In this document: positions 51,112 to 58,689 of the stretch, one piece after another
Layout of the letters: each line of letters begins with the position of its first letter
Position numbering within the stretch: position 1 is the first letter of the stretch
Source: Arthrobacter citreus
Lineage (GTDB): Bacteria > Actinomycetota > Actinomycetes > Actinomycetales > Micrococcaceae
Length of the DNA: 64,000 bases
NCBI RefSeq assembly: GCF_038405225.1
Contig: NZ_CP151657.1
Location: 3,472,001 to 3,536,000, forward strand
Reading direction: 5' to 3'
Position numbers and translations under genes: made by a program
The notes under the pieces: model-generated
What the model was told of the DNA's origin: nothing
The model's database searches: none
Seen by the model: only the letters and a program-made list of their open reading frames with translations

Positions 51112-52020
51112 ATGCCACGTCTGCCTTTGGTCAGTACCGTCGACAAGCTTGAAGGCGCGGCATGGCTGGATCCCGCCGCCGGAACCGTGTCCCGCCTGGT
51201 TCGGAAGGCCCTGCCATGGCGGCGGGTCACGGATGCGCTGCACGGGGTCCCGCTGGGGCATCCGCTGCATCCGTTGATGGTGATCGTGCCGCTGGGAGCC
51301 TGGGTGTCCGCAGCCGTCCTGGACCTGCTGCCGGGCAACGAGCGGGCCGCCAAAACACTGGTGGGCCTGGGTGTGGTGACGGCGGTGCCTACCGCGCTGA
51401 CCGGGGTTACCGATTTTTCCCAGCTGGACACTCCCCAGCAGCGGACCGGTGTGGTGCATCAGGGGGCCAACGCGGTTGCCACCGGGTTGTTCCTTGCTTC
51501 GTGGTTCGTCCGAAGCCAGGGAAACCACGGCCGCGGAAAGATCCTTTCCTTCGCCGGGCTGGGCATCTCAGGCATCGGCGGGTTCCTGGGCGGCCACCTC
51601 TCGTACCGTCAGGGAGCCGGTGTGAACCGCAATGAGGACCTGCCCGAGGAGGTGCAGGAGGGCTGGCATCCGCTGGGACCCGTGGACAGCTTTCCCCTTG
51701 GCCAGCTCAGGCGGGCCATGCTTGGCAGTGTTCCCCTGATGGTGCTGCGGCAGGCGGAGCAGGATGCCGGCGGCAGCCCGTCCTCACCGGACGTGTCGGT
51801 GCTGGCGGACACCTGTTCCCATTTGGGTGGCCCGCTGCACGAGGGGCATCTGCAGCAGGTCCGGGGAGAACTGTGTGTGGTGTGTCCCTGGCACGGCAGC
51901 ACGTTTTCGGTCCGGCGCGGGGAAGTGATGCACGGGCCGGCCACCGCTCCGCAGCCGGTGTTCTCCACCCGGGTCCTGAACGGGCAGCTGGAGGTGAGCC
52001 TGACCGGAGCGCCGGAGTAG
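51112..52020 (+). CDS. DUF2231-Rieske [2Fe-2S] membrane protein
   Basis: A 302-residue fusion. The N-terminal DUF2231 domain (about 40-170) has four transmembrane helices with HGVPLGHPLHPLMVIVPLGAW. The C-terminal Rieske domain (about 185-300) holds the cluster ligands Cys235-x-His237 (CSH) and Cys258-x2-His261 (CPWH). It should pass electrons between a membrane quinone or haem partner and an oxygenase-like acceptor; partners are unknown. GAGGAGAATGAC precedes ATG 51112. The APH-like gene follows after 23 bp. Confidence 0.88.
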   Translation: MPRLPLVSTVDKLEGAAWLDPAAGTVSRLVRKALPWRRVTDALHGVPLGHPLHPLMVIVPLGAWVSAAVLDLLPGNERAAKTLVGLGVVTAVPTALTGVTDFSQLDTPQQRTGVVHQGANAVATGLFLASWFVRSQGNHGRGKILSFAGLGISGIGGFLGGHLSYRQGAGVNRNEDLPEEVQEGWHPLGPVDSFPLGQLRRAMLGSVPLMVLRQAEQDAGGSPSSPDVSVLADTCSHLGGPLHEGHLQQVRGELCVVCPWHGSTFSVRRGEVMHGPATAPQPVFSTRVLNGQLEVSLTGAPE

Positions 52021-52043
52021 CCGGGCACCTGAGTGCCGACGCC

Positions 52044-52901
52044 ATGGCTGTTTGGTCCGCCCTGCAGTCCGTCTGGCCGGACTTGGACTGGCGGCGGATG
52101 GAACTCCGGAGCGGCGCCTTCCACCAGGTTGCCGTGTTGGGGGAGACCACCGTTGTGCGCGTGGCATTCGGAGCCGGCCATGCCGAGCGGACCCGCACGG
52201 AAACGGCTAACTTGGCGGCCTTTGCCCAAGCGGGGCTGCCGTTCCACATCCCGGCGGTACTGTGCGAACCATTTCACGGGGATGGCTGGTCCGCTCAGGT
52301 CAACAGCTTTGTCCCGGGCGAGCATCGGCTGCTGGAACGCTGGGAAGCAGTCCGTGTTCCCCTGAAGCTGGTGCTGTCGGCCCTGGGGGAGATGGTTCCA
52401 CCCGCCGGCCGCACCCTCCGCCCTGTGCGGCAGTGGTGCGGGGCAGGAGAATGGCCGGCCGTGGTGGCAGGGATCACCGCAGGACTGGCTCCCCGGGAGG
52501 CTCGGGCAGCAACAAAGGTGGTATCGCAGGTCCTGGCGGCCGAGGAAATGGTGCCTGCCGCCGTCGTGCACGGGGATTTTGGGCTGCACAATGTGCTCTG
52601 GTCGGGATCGGAGATTTCGGGGCTGGTGGATTTTGACAACGCATGCCTCGGAGACCCCGCAATGGACCTGGCGCCGCTGGTGGGTGCGTTCGGCGCCGCT
52701 GCCGTCATGGACATTGCCGGCCCTGAGCTGGTGGCACGCGCACAGCTGCACCGGGCATCGCTCTCGCTGCAGGTGGCTGCCGCGGGCCATCTGGCCGGTG
52801 ATCATGAACTGCGGGAGTTCGCACTGGGTAACTTCAGCGACCGGTTCCGCCGCGGGACCCTCTATGATCCCGGACTGCGCCGGGGCGTCCCGGGACCATG
52901 A
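52044..52901 (+). CDS. Aminoglycoside phosphotransferase (APH) family kinase-like protein
   Basis: A 285-residue protein of the APH/choline-kinase fold. The catalytic loop VVHGDFGLHNVLW (Brenner motif H-G-D-x4-N) and the metal-binding GLVDFDNACLGDPAMDLA are intact. Members phosphorylate small alcohols, sugars, homoserine or antibiotics; nothing here identifies the substrate or shows drug resistance. ATG 52044 has only a weak ribosome-binding site, so translation may depend on the upstream Rieske gene, 23 bp away. Confidence 0.84.
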   Translation: MAVWSALQSVWPDLDWRRMELRSGAFHQVAVLGETTVVRVAFGAGHAERTRTETANLAAFAQAGLPFHIPAVLCEPFHGDGWSAQVNSFVPGEHRLLERWEAVRVPLKLVLSALGEMVPPAGRTLRPVRQWCGAGEWPAVVAGITAGLAPREARAATKVVSQVLAAEEMVPAAVVHGDFGLHNVLWSGSEISGLVDFDNACLGDPAMDLAPLVGAFGAAAVMDIAGPELVARAQLHRASLSLQVAAAGHLAGDHELREFALGNFSDRFRRGTLYDPGLRRGVPGP

Positions 52902-53076
52902 ACCAGGGACCCCTGCCGGCCAGAGGTGGCCGACAGCGCCGGCGGAGGGTCAGTCCACCGGATGGGCACCTGGGTCCATTACCGTGGGGGCATGAAGAAG
53001 CTGCCCCTGTCACTGAGCGTTGCCGCGCCCGCCGGAGACCGGGTCTGCGGCCGTACATCGGATTCCCGGTAGCGGC

Positions 53077-53595
53077 ATGCCGGCCCAGCACCTGAACTTC
53101 ACGCTGAGGACGCCGGCCGCGGCGGATGCGCCGGCGCTCGCCGCCGTCCACCACCGCTGCTGGGTGGAAACATACACCGGACAGGTGGGCGGCAATTTCT
53201 GGAAAGATTTCACTGCTGCTTCCCTCGTTCCGATGTGGGAGCGCGCTGCCGCCAATGACAACCCGCTGCGCAGTGTTGCCATGGCCGAGACAGGCGGGGA
53301 AGTCGTGGGTCTGGCGCTGGCCGGGCCGTCGTCGGTCAGGGAACATCCGGCCTTCCCTCCGGTCCGCGAGCGTCAGCTGTTTATGCTCTATGTCCTTGCC
53401 GCCCACCACGGAACCGGTGCCGGACAGGCGCTCCTGGAAGCAGTGGTGGGGGAGGAGCCGTCCCAGCTGTGGGTGGCGGCGGAGAACCCGAGGGCGCAGG
53501 CCTTCTACCGGCGCAACGGATACCTGCCCGACGGCGCCCGGGTGGCCGGGAGCCCAACGGCGGAGGACATCCCGGTGCTCAGGATGGTTCGCTAA
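53077..53595 (+). CDS. GNAT-family N-acetyltransferase
   Basis: A 172-residue GNAT protein. Motif A reads QLFMLYVLAAHHGTGAGQALLEAV with the CoA pyrophosphate loop (H-H-G-T-G-A-G), and motif B contains LWVAAENPRAQAFYRRNGY. It transfers an acetyl group to an amine of unknown identity. An upstream TTG at 53020 is possible; ATG 53077 gives the normal family N-terminus. It is followed by the YtrA-type regulator 78 bp downstream. Confidence 0.88.
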   Translation: MPAQHLNFTLRTPAAADAPALAAVHHRCWVETYTGQVGGNFWKDFTAASLVPMWERAAANDNPLRSVAMAETGGEVVGLALAGPSSVREHPAFPPVRERQLFMLYVLAAHHGTGAGQALLEAVVGEEPSQLWVAAENPRAQAFYRRNGYLPDGARVAGSPTAEDIPVLRMVR

Positions 53596-53634
53596 AGACG
53601 CGGCGGGCGGAACACGCCAGGGATCCCTCATTTA

Positions 53635-53665
53635 CCTATTGTTATAGTTCAAACATAATAATAGG
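53635..53665. promoter_or_regulatory. Operator-like inverted repeat before the GntR gene
   Basis: Eleven-base arms CCTATTGTTAT (53635-53645) and ATAATAATAGG (53655-53665) match with one mismatch across a nine-base spacer and are strikingly A+T-rich in this genome. The site ends nine bases before ATG 53674, as expected for an autoregulated YtrA-type repressor. Confidence 0.65.
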
Positions 53666-53673
53666 ATGAGGCT

Positions 53674-54042
53674 ATGTTGATCCGGCTGACCCCCTCCCAC
53701 GACTCGCCGCTGCACGAGCAGATAGCAGGGTCCGTGAGGCAGGGAATTCTGGACGGATCACTGCGCAACGGGGAACGCCTTCCCGCTGCGAGGGACCTCG
53801 GGGAGTCACTCGGGGTAAGCCTGCACACCGTGCTGCACGCCTACCAAAACCTGCGCGATCAGGGGCTCATTGAGCTGCGGCGCGGACGGGGAGCGGTTGT
53901 CATTTCGCCGGCTCCCGCCGTCCGGGCGCACGCGCTGCACATCCTCGATGACGCCGCTTCGCAGCTGGCCGGACTCGGGCTGTCCACCGAAACGATCCTT
54001 GCCCTCTTCCGCCAACGTCTCGACAAGGAAACCTCCTCATGA
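53674..54042 (+). CDS. GntR-family regulator, YtrA subfamily
   Basis: A 122-residue short GntR protein: the winged HTH (SPLHEQIAGSVRQGILDGSLRNGERLPAARDLGESLGVSLHTVLHAYQNLRDQGLIELRRGRG) is followed only by a two-helix tail, the YtrA pattern. Such repressors usually control transport or cell-envelope stress operons. Its stop overlaps the next gene (ATGA, 54039-54042), so it probably regulates its own operon through the palindrome upstream. Confidence 0.9.
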   Translation: MLIRLTPSHDSPLHEQIAGSVRQGILDGSLRNGERLPAARDLGESLGVSLHTVLHAYQNLRDQGLIELRRGRGAVVISPAPAVRAHALHILDDAASQLAGLGLSTETILALFRQRLDKETSS

Positions 54043-55040
54043 CGACGCACCAGCCAGACCGCCGTATCCCCGAGGACCCGGACCCTCGATTCTGGCTGGG
54101 GGTTTTCCTGCCGACTGCCGCTGCATTTTTTGCTGCCCTGGCGCTCGTTGCCGGCTGGAGTCCGCAGCTTCCCGCAGAGGTTGCGCAGCAGTGGGATTGG
54201 TCCACCGGGCAGGTCAGCACAGTGGGCCCGTTGTGGCTGATCGTGCTGTCCCTGGCCCTGCCTGCTGCGGCGGTGCTGTTTGTCCTCGCGGTGTTCAAAT
54301 GGTCCGGCAAGCTGAACGGGTGGGGCCGCCGGCTCTCCGTTGCCCTTCCGGCAGGCATCGCCGTCTTCCTGTCCGCAGCACTCCCCGCGATGCTCAGTGG
54401 GCAGCTCGGGATCGCGGACCCGGCGCAGGCCCCGGATCCGCGGTCTGCAATGGCCCTCGCTGCTCTCCTGAGCGTCGGCTACGCGCTGCTCGCCGCTCTC
54501 ATCGCCGGCAGCCGGCCGCTGGCGGCCCCGGATTCCGGCGGCACCCCGGTCCCGGCACTGGATCTGGCTCCGGGTGAACGCGCCGTATGGACCACCGCGG
54601 TCACCGCTTGGGTGTGCCTGCTGGGCGGCGGCATCCCGGGACTCACGCTGATCCTGCTTGGACTGTTCACCCCGCTGTGGGGGCTCACGGTGGCGGGAGC
54701 GGTTTTGCTGGTGCCCGCGGTGATTACCGGCCGTTGGAGAGTCACGGTGGATCACCGGGGACTGACCTGCACCACCCTGCTGGGGCTGGGCCGGTTCCAC
54801 GTCCCGGCCGGGCCGGGGGCCACCGCCGAGGTGGTAAACGTCCGGGGGCTTTCCGAGTTCCTGGGGTGGGGAATCCGGGTTGGCGGAGCGGGCTCCGTGG
54901 GATTGATCTTCCGCAACGGCGAAGCCCTCCGGGTGTACGGGCGAGGCGGAAAGAGCCTGACCGTCACGGCACGGGATGCAGCGACGGCGGCGTCCCTCTT
55001 CACTGCAATGGCTTCCCGGGGCACCGCGGCGGGCCACTGA
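54039..55040 (+). CDS. DUF1648-like membrane protein co-expressed with YtrA-type regulator
   Basis: A 333-residue protein with six hydrophobic segments: two near 18-40 and 63-85, two near 98-120 and 132-155, a pair near 185-230, and then a C-terminal beta-rich PH-like region (WRVTVDHRGLTCTTLLGLGRFHVP). The N-terminal LPAEVAQQWD segment resembles the DUF1648 pattern. Coupled translation with a YtrA-type regulator is common for such proteins. Function unknown; a role in envelope stress is inferred from that pairing. Confidence 0.75.
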   Translation: MTTHQPDRRIPEDPDPRFWLGVFLPTAAAFFAALALVAGWSPQLPAEVAQQWDWSTGQVSTVGPLWLIVLSLALPAAAVLFVLAVFKWSGKLNGWGRRLSVALPAGIAVFLSAALPAMLSGQLGIADPAQAPDPRSAMALAALLSVGYALLAALIAGSRPLAAPDSGGTPVPALDLAPGERAVWTTAVTAWVCLLGGGIPGLTLILLGLFTPLWGLTVAGAVLLVPAVITGRWRVTVDHRGLTCTTLLGLGRFHVPAGPGATAEVVNVRGLSEFLGWGIRVGGAGSVGLIFRNGEALRVYGRGGKSLTVTARDAATAASLFTAMASRGTAAGH

Positions 55041-55065
55041 CCACACAGAAGCGGCGGAACACTGG

Positions 55066-55608
55066 TTAGGGCAGCCGCAGCTCGATGCGCAGCAGTCCCG
55101 GGTCCGGATCCGTGGCCAGCCTGGCGTGGGTTTCCACATCGAAACGGTCGACGCCGTACCGCAGTTTTGCCCGCTGGATGCCTTCGGGCACAAAGCCGGC
55201 AGAACCCGCCACGCGGCAGGACGCCGCATTATTGGTGCGGTGCCCCAGTTCCAGCCGGTGCAGCTGCAGATCTCCGAACGCCCAGTGCGCCAGTGTGGCA
55301 AGGGCCTGCGACGCGAGGCCCCTCCCGCGCGCCTGCCCGGCCAGCCAGTAGTACGTCCAGGCGGTGCCGTGCCGACGGTCAATGCTGCTGATGCCGGCAT
55401 TGCCCACAGCAACACCGTCCCATACGAGGGCCAGATTGCAGGCGCTGTCAACATCCCAGGCCAGCTCCTCGGCGATGATGCGCTCCGCGCCGGCGGCCGT
55501 GGCAGCATCCGCACCGAGCTGCCGCTCCAAGTCGGAACTGCCGCGGTAAGCCGCGGCCAGGGCGCCGGCGTCGGCGCTCTGCCAGGGCCGCAGGAAAACG
55601 GAAGTCAT
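55066..55608 (-). CDS. GNAT acetyltransferase, RimJ/RimL-like
   Basis: A 180-residue GNAT protein. It starts SVFLRPWQSADAGAL, has YYWLAGQARGRGLASQALATLAHWAF as the acetyl-CoA motif and LELGHRTNNAASCRVAGSAGF as motif B, the pattern of RimJ/RimL-type enzymes that acetylate ribosomal or other N-termini or small molecules. Convergent with the DUF1648-like gene, divergent from DUF1295. Confidence 0.9.
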   Translation of the reverse strand: MTSVFLRPWQSADAGALAAAYRGSSDLERQLGADAATAAGAERIIAEELAWDVDSACNLALVWDGVAVGNAGISSIDRRHGTAWTYYWLAGQARGRGLASQALATLAHWAFGDLQLHRLELGHRTNNAASCRVAGSAGFVPEGIQRAKLRYGVDRFDVETHARLATDPDPGLLRIELRLP

Positions 55609-55672
55609 GCGCCGACGCTATCAGGAGGCCAGCAGCGTTCCGCGGCCGCGTGCGCGCGCGTAGTCTCCAAGG

Positions 55673-56494
55673 ATGAACCCGGTCATGGTTTGCCTGTGGA
55701 TTCTTGCCACTGTCACCGCCGGCACGTGGGTGCTGTCGCTCCTGACCCGCGAATACTCCTGGACCGACCGCATCTGGTCCCTGGTGCCGGCCGTCTACGT
55801 GTGGGTCTTTGCCGCGGCGTCGGGCTTCGACGGGCGCCTGCTGCTCATGGCGGTGCTGGTGACGCTCTGGGGAGCACGGCTGACGTTCAACTTTGCACGC
55901 AAGGGTGGGTACGCGCCGGGCGGCGAGGACTACCGGTGGGGCATCCTGAAAAAACGGATGAAACCGTGGCAATTTGCCGTCTTCAACCTCCTCTTTATCA
56001 GCATCTACCAGAACGCCATCATCTTCCTGATGACCCTTCCCGCCCTCACGGTGTATCAGAATCCCGGTCCGCTGACCGCCGGAGACTGGGCCCTGGCGGT
56101 CCTTTTTGCCGCAGCTCTGGCCGGGGAGACCATCGCTGACCAGCAGCAATGGGACTTTCACCGGTTCAAGGCCGCTGAGCAGGCGGCCGGGCGCACTCCG
56201 CACCCCGATTTCCTGCAGTCCGGGCTGTTCCGCTTTTCACGTCACCCCAATTTCTTTTTCGAGCAGGCGCAGTGGTGGCTGTTCTACGGCTTCGCCGTCA
56301 CCGCCACCGGAACATGGCTCCACTGGACGGTCCTGGGGGCAGTGCTGCTGACACTGCTTTTTGCCGGATCCACGGTCTTCACCGAGAGTATCTCCCGCTC
56401 CCGGCATCCGGGTTACGCGCAGTATCAGCACCGCACATCGCCCATCATTCCGCTTCCTCCCCGGCACCGGGCGAGGACCGTTGAAGCCGGATAA
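55673..56494 (+). CDS. DUF1295 membrane protein (steroid 5-alpha-reductase-like fold)
   Basis: A 273-residue protein with six to seven membrane helices. The family features are the Arg/Phe-rich LTFNFARKGGY, DYRWGILKKRM and the cofactor-type C-terminus GLFRFSRHPNFFFEQAQWWLFY, which resembles isoprenylcysteine methyltransferases and steroid reductases. Members are thought to be membrane oxidoreductases; substrate unknown. AAGG lies directly before ATG 55673; a second ATG at 55685 has better spacing and is possible. Confidence 0.86.
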   Translation: MNPVMVCLWILATVTAGTWVLSLLTREYSWTDRIWSLVPAVYVWVFAAASGFDGRLLLMAVLVTLWGARLTFNFARKGGYAPGGEDYRWGILKKRMKPWQFAVFNLLFISIYQNAIIFLMTLPALTVYQNPGPLTAGDWALAVLFAAALAGETIADQQQWDFHRFKAAEQAAGRTPHPDFLQSGLFRFSRHPNFFFEQAQWWLFYGFAVTATGTWLHWTVLGAVLLTLLFAGSTVFTESISRSRHPGYAQYQHRTSPIIPLPPRHRARTVEAG

Positions 56495-56553
56495 CCCCTG
56501 GATGGAAGGGCGTTACCCCGGGCCCGATTTGTGCCTCACCGGGGGGTCTCCGC

Positions 56554-56559
56554 TAGAGT
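56554..56559 (+). promoter_or_regulatory. Candidate promoter (-10 TAGAGT) for the structured RNA
   Basis: TAGAGT is a good actinobacterial -10 element. A TTGTGC at 56529-56534 lies 19 bases upstream, slightly long for the spacing. Predicted start of transcription is near 56566, just before the first hairpin. Confidence 0.5.
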
Positions 56560-56565
56560 CTCTTC

Positions 56566-56650
56566 TACAGGTGTTGAATAACCAAGAACACCATCCCAGC
56601 GGCGTCCCCCAGCGCCGCGCATGTGAGGACCCCGCTTCGGCGGGGTCCTT
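56566..56650 (+). ncRNA. Three-hairpin small RNA or attenuator leader
   Basis: The stretch folds into three consecutive hairpins: GGTGTT (56570-56575) with AACACC (56587-56592); GCGGCG (56599-56604) with CGCCGC (56613-56618) around a C-rich loop TCCCCCA; and a nine-pair terminator stem with a UUCG loop (56627-56648). A candidate promoter lies in front. It could be a free small RNA of about 85 bases or a leader that controls the TetR gene starting 13-25 bases downstream. It shares one C-run loop with the 6C RNA motif, but the other hairpin lacks it. Confidence 0.6.
56627..56650 (+). terminator. Intrinsic terminator with UUCG tetraloop
   Basis: Stem GGACCCCGC (56627-56635), loop TTCG, stem GCGGGGTCC (56640-56648), then TT. 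Very stable; ends 13 bases before the first possible ATG of the TetR gene. Confidence 0.8.
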
Positions 56651-56675
56651 CCGTGTATCTGGGATGATGGAATCT

Positions 56676-57314
56676 ATGCCAACACCGGAAACGCCACCGC
56701 ACCCGGGCCGTCCGGCTCCGGATGAGCCGCGGACCGCGCGCACCCGGGAAGCACTTGAATCCGGTCTGTGGGAGCTGTTGCGGGACAGCGAGCTGTCCGA
56801 AATCAGCGTTGCCGCGCTGTGCCGGCAGGCGGGCGTGCACCGCACCACCTTCTACGGCCATCACCGCAGCATTTTCGAGTTCGCGGAATCCTTTTATGCC
56901 GACGCCGTGGACCGGCTGGGCGCCGTGGATGTGGATCTGGGCGGTGCGGGCCGGACCCGCGCGGAGGTGGGGCTCCTGTATGTGGATGCCGTCCGCCAGA
57001 TCCTCCGGCACACCCGGGCGGAGCGGCGGGTCTACCGGGCACTGTTTTCCACCGGTTCCTTTCCCGGAGTTCTTGCTGATGGACTCCGGTGCCGTTTCCG
57101 CATTGCCCTGAAGGTCTGGGACGCACACGGGCTGGTGCCCGCTCTTGACCTGGATGTGGTGGCAGCCTTCCTGGGCGGCGCCTACGCGTCCTGGTTCGAA
57201 CAGTGGGTTGCCGGGGAGGACGACGACGTCGAGGCCCAGCTGGCGACGCTGGTCCACCTGCTCCCGCCATGGTGGCCGCGGGACGGCTTCCCCGGGCGGT
57301 ACAACAACGAGTAA
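56676..57314 (+). CDS. TetR-family regulator (paralogue 1)
   Basis: A 212-residue TetR protein. The HTH is LSEISVAALCRQAGVHRTTFYGHHRSIFEF (about 40-69), and the C-terminal domain contains GGAYASWFEQWV and WWPRDGFPGR. It is clearly a duplicate of the next gene. ATGs at 56664, 56667 and 56676 are in frame; the last has the best spacing to GGA. Its promoter may be inside or before the structured RNA, so read-through of the terminator could set its expression. Target unknown. Confidence 0.86.
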   Translation: MPTPETPPHPGRPAPDEPRTARTREALESGLWELLRDSELSEISVAALCRQAGVHRTTFYGHHRSIFEFAESFYADAVDRLGAVDVDLGGAGRTRAEVGLLYVDAVRQILRHTRAERRVYRALFSTGSFPGVLADGLRCRFRIALKVWDAHGLVPALDLDVVAAFLGGAYASWFEQWVAGEDDDVEAQLATLVHLLPPWWPRDGFPGRYNNE

Positions 57315-57422
57315 CCGGCAACCTGCTGCGTTTTTGGACGCCGGGCCTCGGAAGGGTCTCGCCCCGGCAAGGCCCCTCCGCGTGTCCGGGCCGACATTCC
57401 AAAGTGTCTGCAAAGATGAGTC

Positions 57423-58046
57423 ATGCCTGGAACCACCAAGCCCCCGCGGCGCCTCCCGACCGATGAACCGCGGATGGCACGTACCCGGGAAGCGCTGGAA
57501 GCCGGTCTGTGGGAGCTGCTGCGGGATCATGAGCTGGCGGACATCAGCGTTGCGGCGCTTTGCCGGCAGGCCGCCGTCCACCGCACCACGTTCTACGGGC
57601 ACTATCGAAACATCTTCGACTTTGCCGCGGCGGTGTACGCCGATCTCGTGGACCGGCTGGGAACCGTGGAACTGGACCAGCGCGGAACCGGCCGAACCGT
57701 CGCGGAGATCGGGGATCTGTACGTCGAGTCCATCCGTCAGATCCTGCAGCACACCAAGGCCGAGGAGCGGGTCTACCGGGCGCTCTTTCACACCGGGGCC
57801 TTCCTGGCAATCCTGGCCGAGCAGCTCAGGATGCGGATCCTCCTGGCACTGCATGTCTGGCAGGCCCACAAGGTGCCGCCCGACATAAACCTGGACACCA
57901 CGGCCGCCTTTCTCAGCGGCGCCTACGCCTCCTGGTTCGAGGAGTGGGTTCTTAGTGACGACAACGACGTGGAGGCGCGCTTGGGCACCCTTCGGTATCT
58001 GCTGCCCGAGTGGTGGCCGCGGGACGGCTTCCCTCCGGCGCCCTAG
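57423..58046 (+). CDS. TetR-family regulator (paralogue 2)
   Basis: A 207-residue TetR protein that matches paralogue 1 along its length (roughly two thirds identical by eye), including ADISVAALCRQAAVHRTTFYGHYRNIFDF and GAYASWFEEWV with WWPRDGFPP. The pair arose by tandem duplication. GATGAG lies before ATG 57423. Its stop overlaps that of the convergent membrane-protein gene by four bases. No obvious target gene is adjacent; the DUF3021-like gene is the nearest candidate. Confidence 0.88.
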   Translation: MPGTTKPPRRLPTDEPRMARTREALEAGLWELLRDHELADISVAALCRQAAVHRTTFYGHYRNIFDFAAAVYADLVDRLGTVELDQRGTGRTVAEIGDLYVESIRQILQHTKAEERVYRALFHTGAFLAILAEQLRMRILLALHVWQAHKVPPDINLDTTAAFLSGAYASWFEEWVLSDDNDVEARLGTLRYLLPEWWPRDGFPPAP

Positions 58047-58426
58047 ACTGCTGTTTCCGCCCGGCGCTCCAGCCGGCTGAAGATCAGGAACAGCGTGCTC
58101 CACAGGACCGCCCCGACGGCCAGGAACATGCCGATCACCTTCAGGATGTCCACGGGCCCGTTGAGGGGAAACCAGCCGCTGAGGAACAGTGCCGGCAGCA
58201 CCGTTAAGGCCATCACCGCGAAGTGCGCCACGGATTGCCGCCACAACGCCCAGCGCTCGATCCGGTAAATGGTTGCAGCCCCGGCCACTGCCCCGATAAT
58301 CACCCCCATAGCCAGGGTGCTGCGGCCGTTCGCGGCATCCCCCTGGGCGTACAGTGCGCTTCCGATGGCGGTCATCGCCAGGACGGGAAGACCGGCCTGC
58401 AGGATGGCACGGCGTTTGAGACTCAT
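58043..58426 (-). CDS. DUF3021-like four-span membrane protein
   Basis: A 127-residue protein with four transmembrane helices (about 10-28, 38-56, 67-88, 96-118) and a basic N-terminus, the layout of DUF3021 proteins. YRIERWALWRQSVAHF between helices 2 and 3 is the most conserved-looking part. ATG 58426 is preferred over GTG 58432; ribosome-binding site weak. Overlaps the TetR gene tail to tail (stops interleave at 58043-58046). Function unknown. Confidence 0.7.
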   Translation of the reverse strand: MSLKRRAILQAGLPVLAMTAIGSALYAQGDAANGRSTLAMGVIIGAVAGAATIYRIERWALWRQSVAHFAVMALTVLPALFLSGWFPLNGPVDILKVIGMFLAVGAVLWSTLFLIFSRLERRAETAV

Positions 58427-58478
58427 GGCCACAGGCTACCTGCAGCCGGCACCGGACGGGAGAACCGGGCGGGCACAC

Positions 58479-58514
58479 AAAAAATCCCGATCCGGGAACC
58501 GGATCGGGATTTTT
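58479..58514. terminator. Bidirectional intrinsic terminator after tRNA-fMet
   Basis: A 13-base-pair stem (AATCCCGATCCGG / CCGGATCGGGATT) with a short loop, flanked by an A-run on the left and a T-run on the right, so it works on both strands. On the minus strand it ends the tRNA transcript. Confidence 0.85.
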
Positions 58515-58520
58515 CCTGAG

Positions 58521-58594
58521 TTGCGGGGGCAAGATTTGAACTTGCGACCTCTGGGTTATGAGCCCAGCGAGCTACCGAACTGCTCCACCCCGCG
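58521..58594 (-). tRNA. Initiator tRNA-Met (CAT anticodon)
   Basis: The minus-strand sequence folds as a 74-nt tRNA with acceptor arms CGCGGGG and CCCCGCA. The first pair C1-A72 is mismatched and the anticodon stem has three G-C pairs (GGG/CCC) around the CAT anticodon, the two marks of formyl-methionine initiator tRNA. CCA is not encoded. A strong terminator follows seven bases downstream. Confidence 0.96.
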
Positions 58595-58689
58595 TCGTAC
58601 TTAGAACTGTACCCCCATGTGAGCCCGGATGAAGAATCCAGTGACGGCTGTCACGATGCCAGGCCGAAATCAGTGGGTAGGGTGGGCTT

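Noticed and set aside
52991-53071. Twenty-six-codon frame (ATG after GTGGGGGC) before the GNAT gene
   Set aside because: Too short, overlaps nothing functional, and the ribosome-binding site is not specific in G-rich DNA.
56566-56650. Assignment of the structured RNA to the 6C RNA family
   Set aside because: Only one hairpin has a C-run loop (five C) where the motif needs two loops of six; kept as an unnamed RNA candidate.
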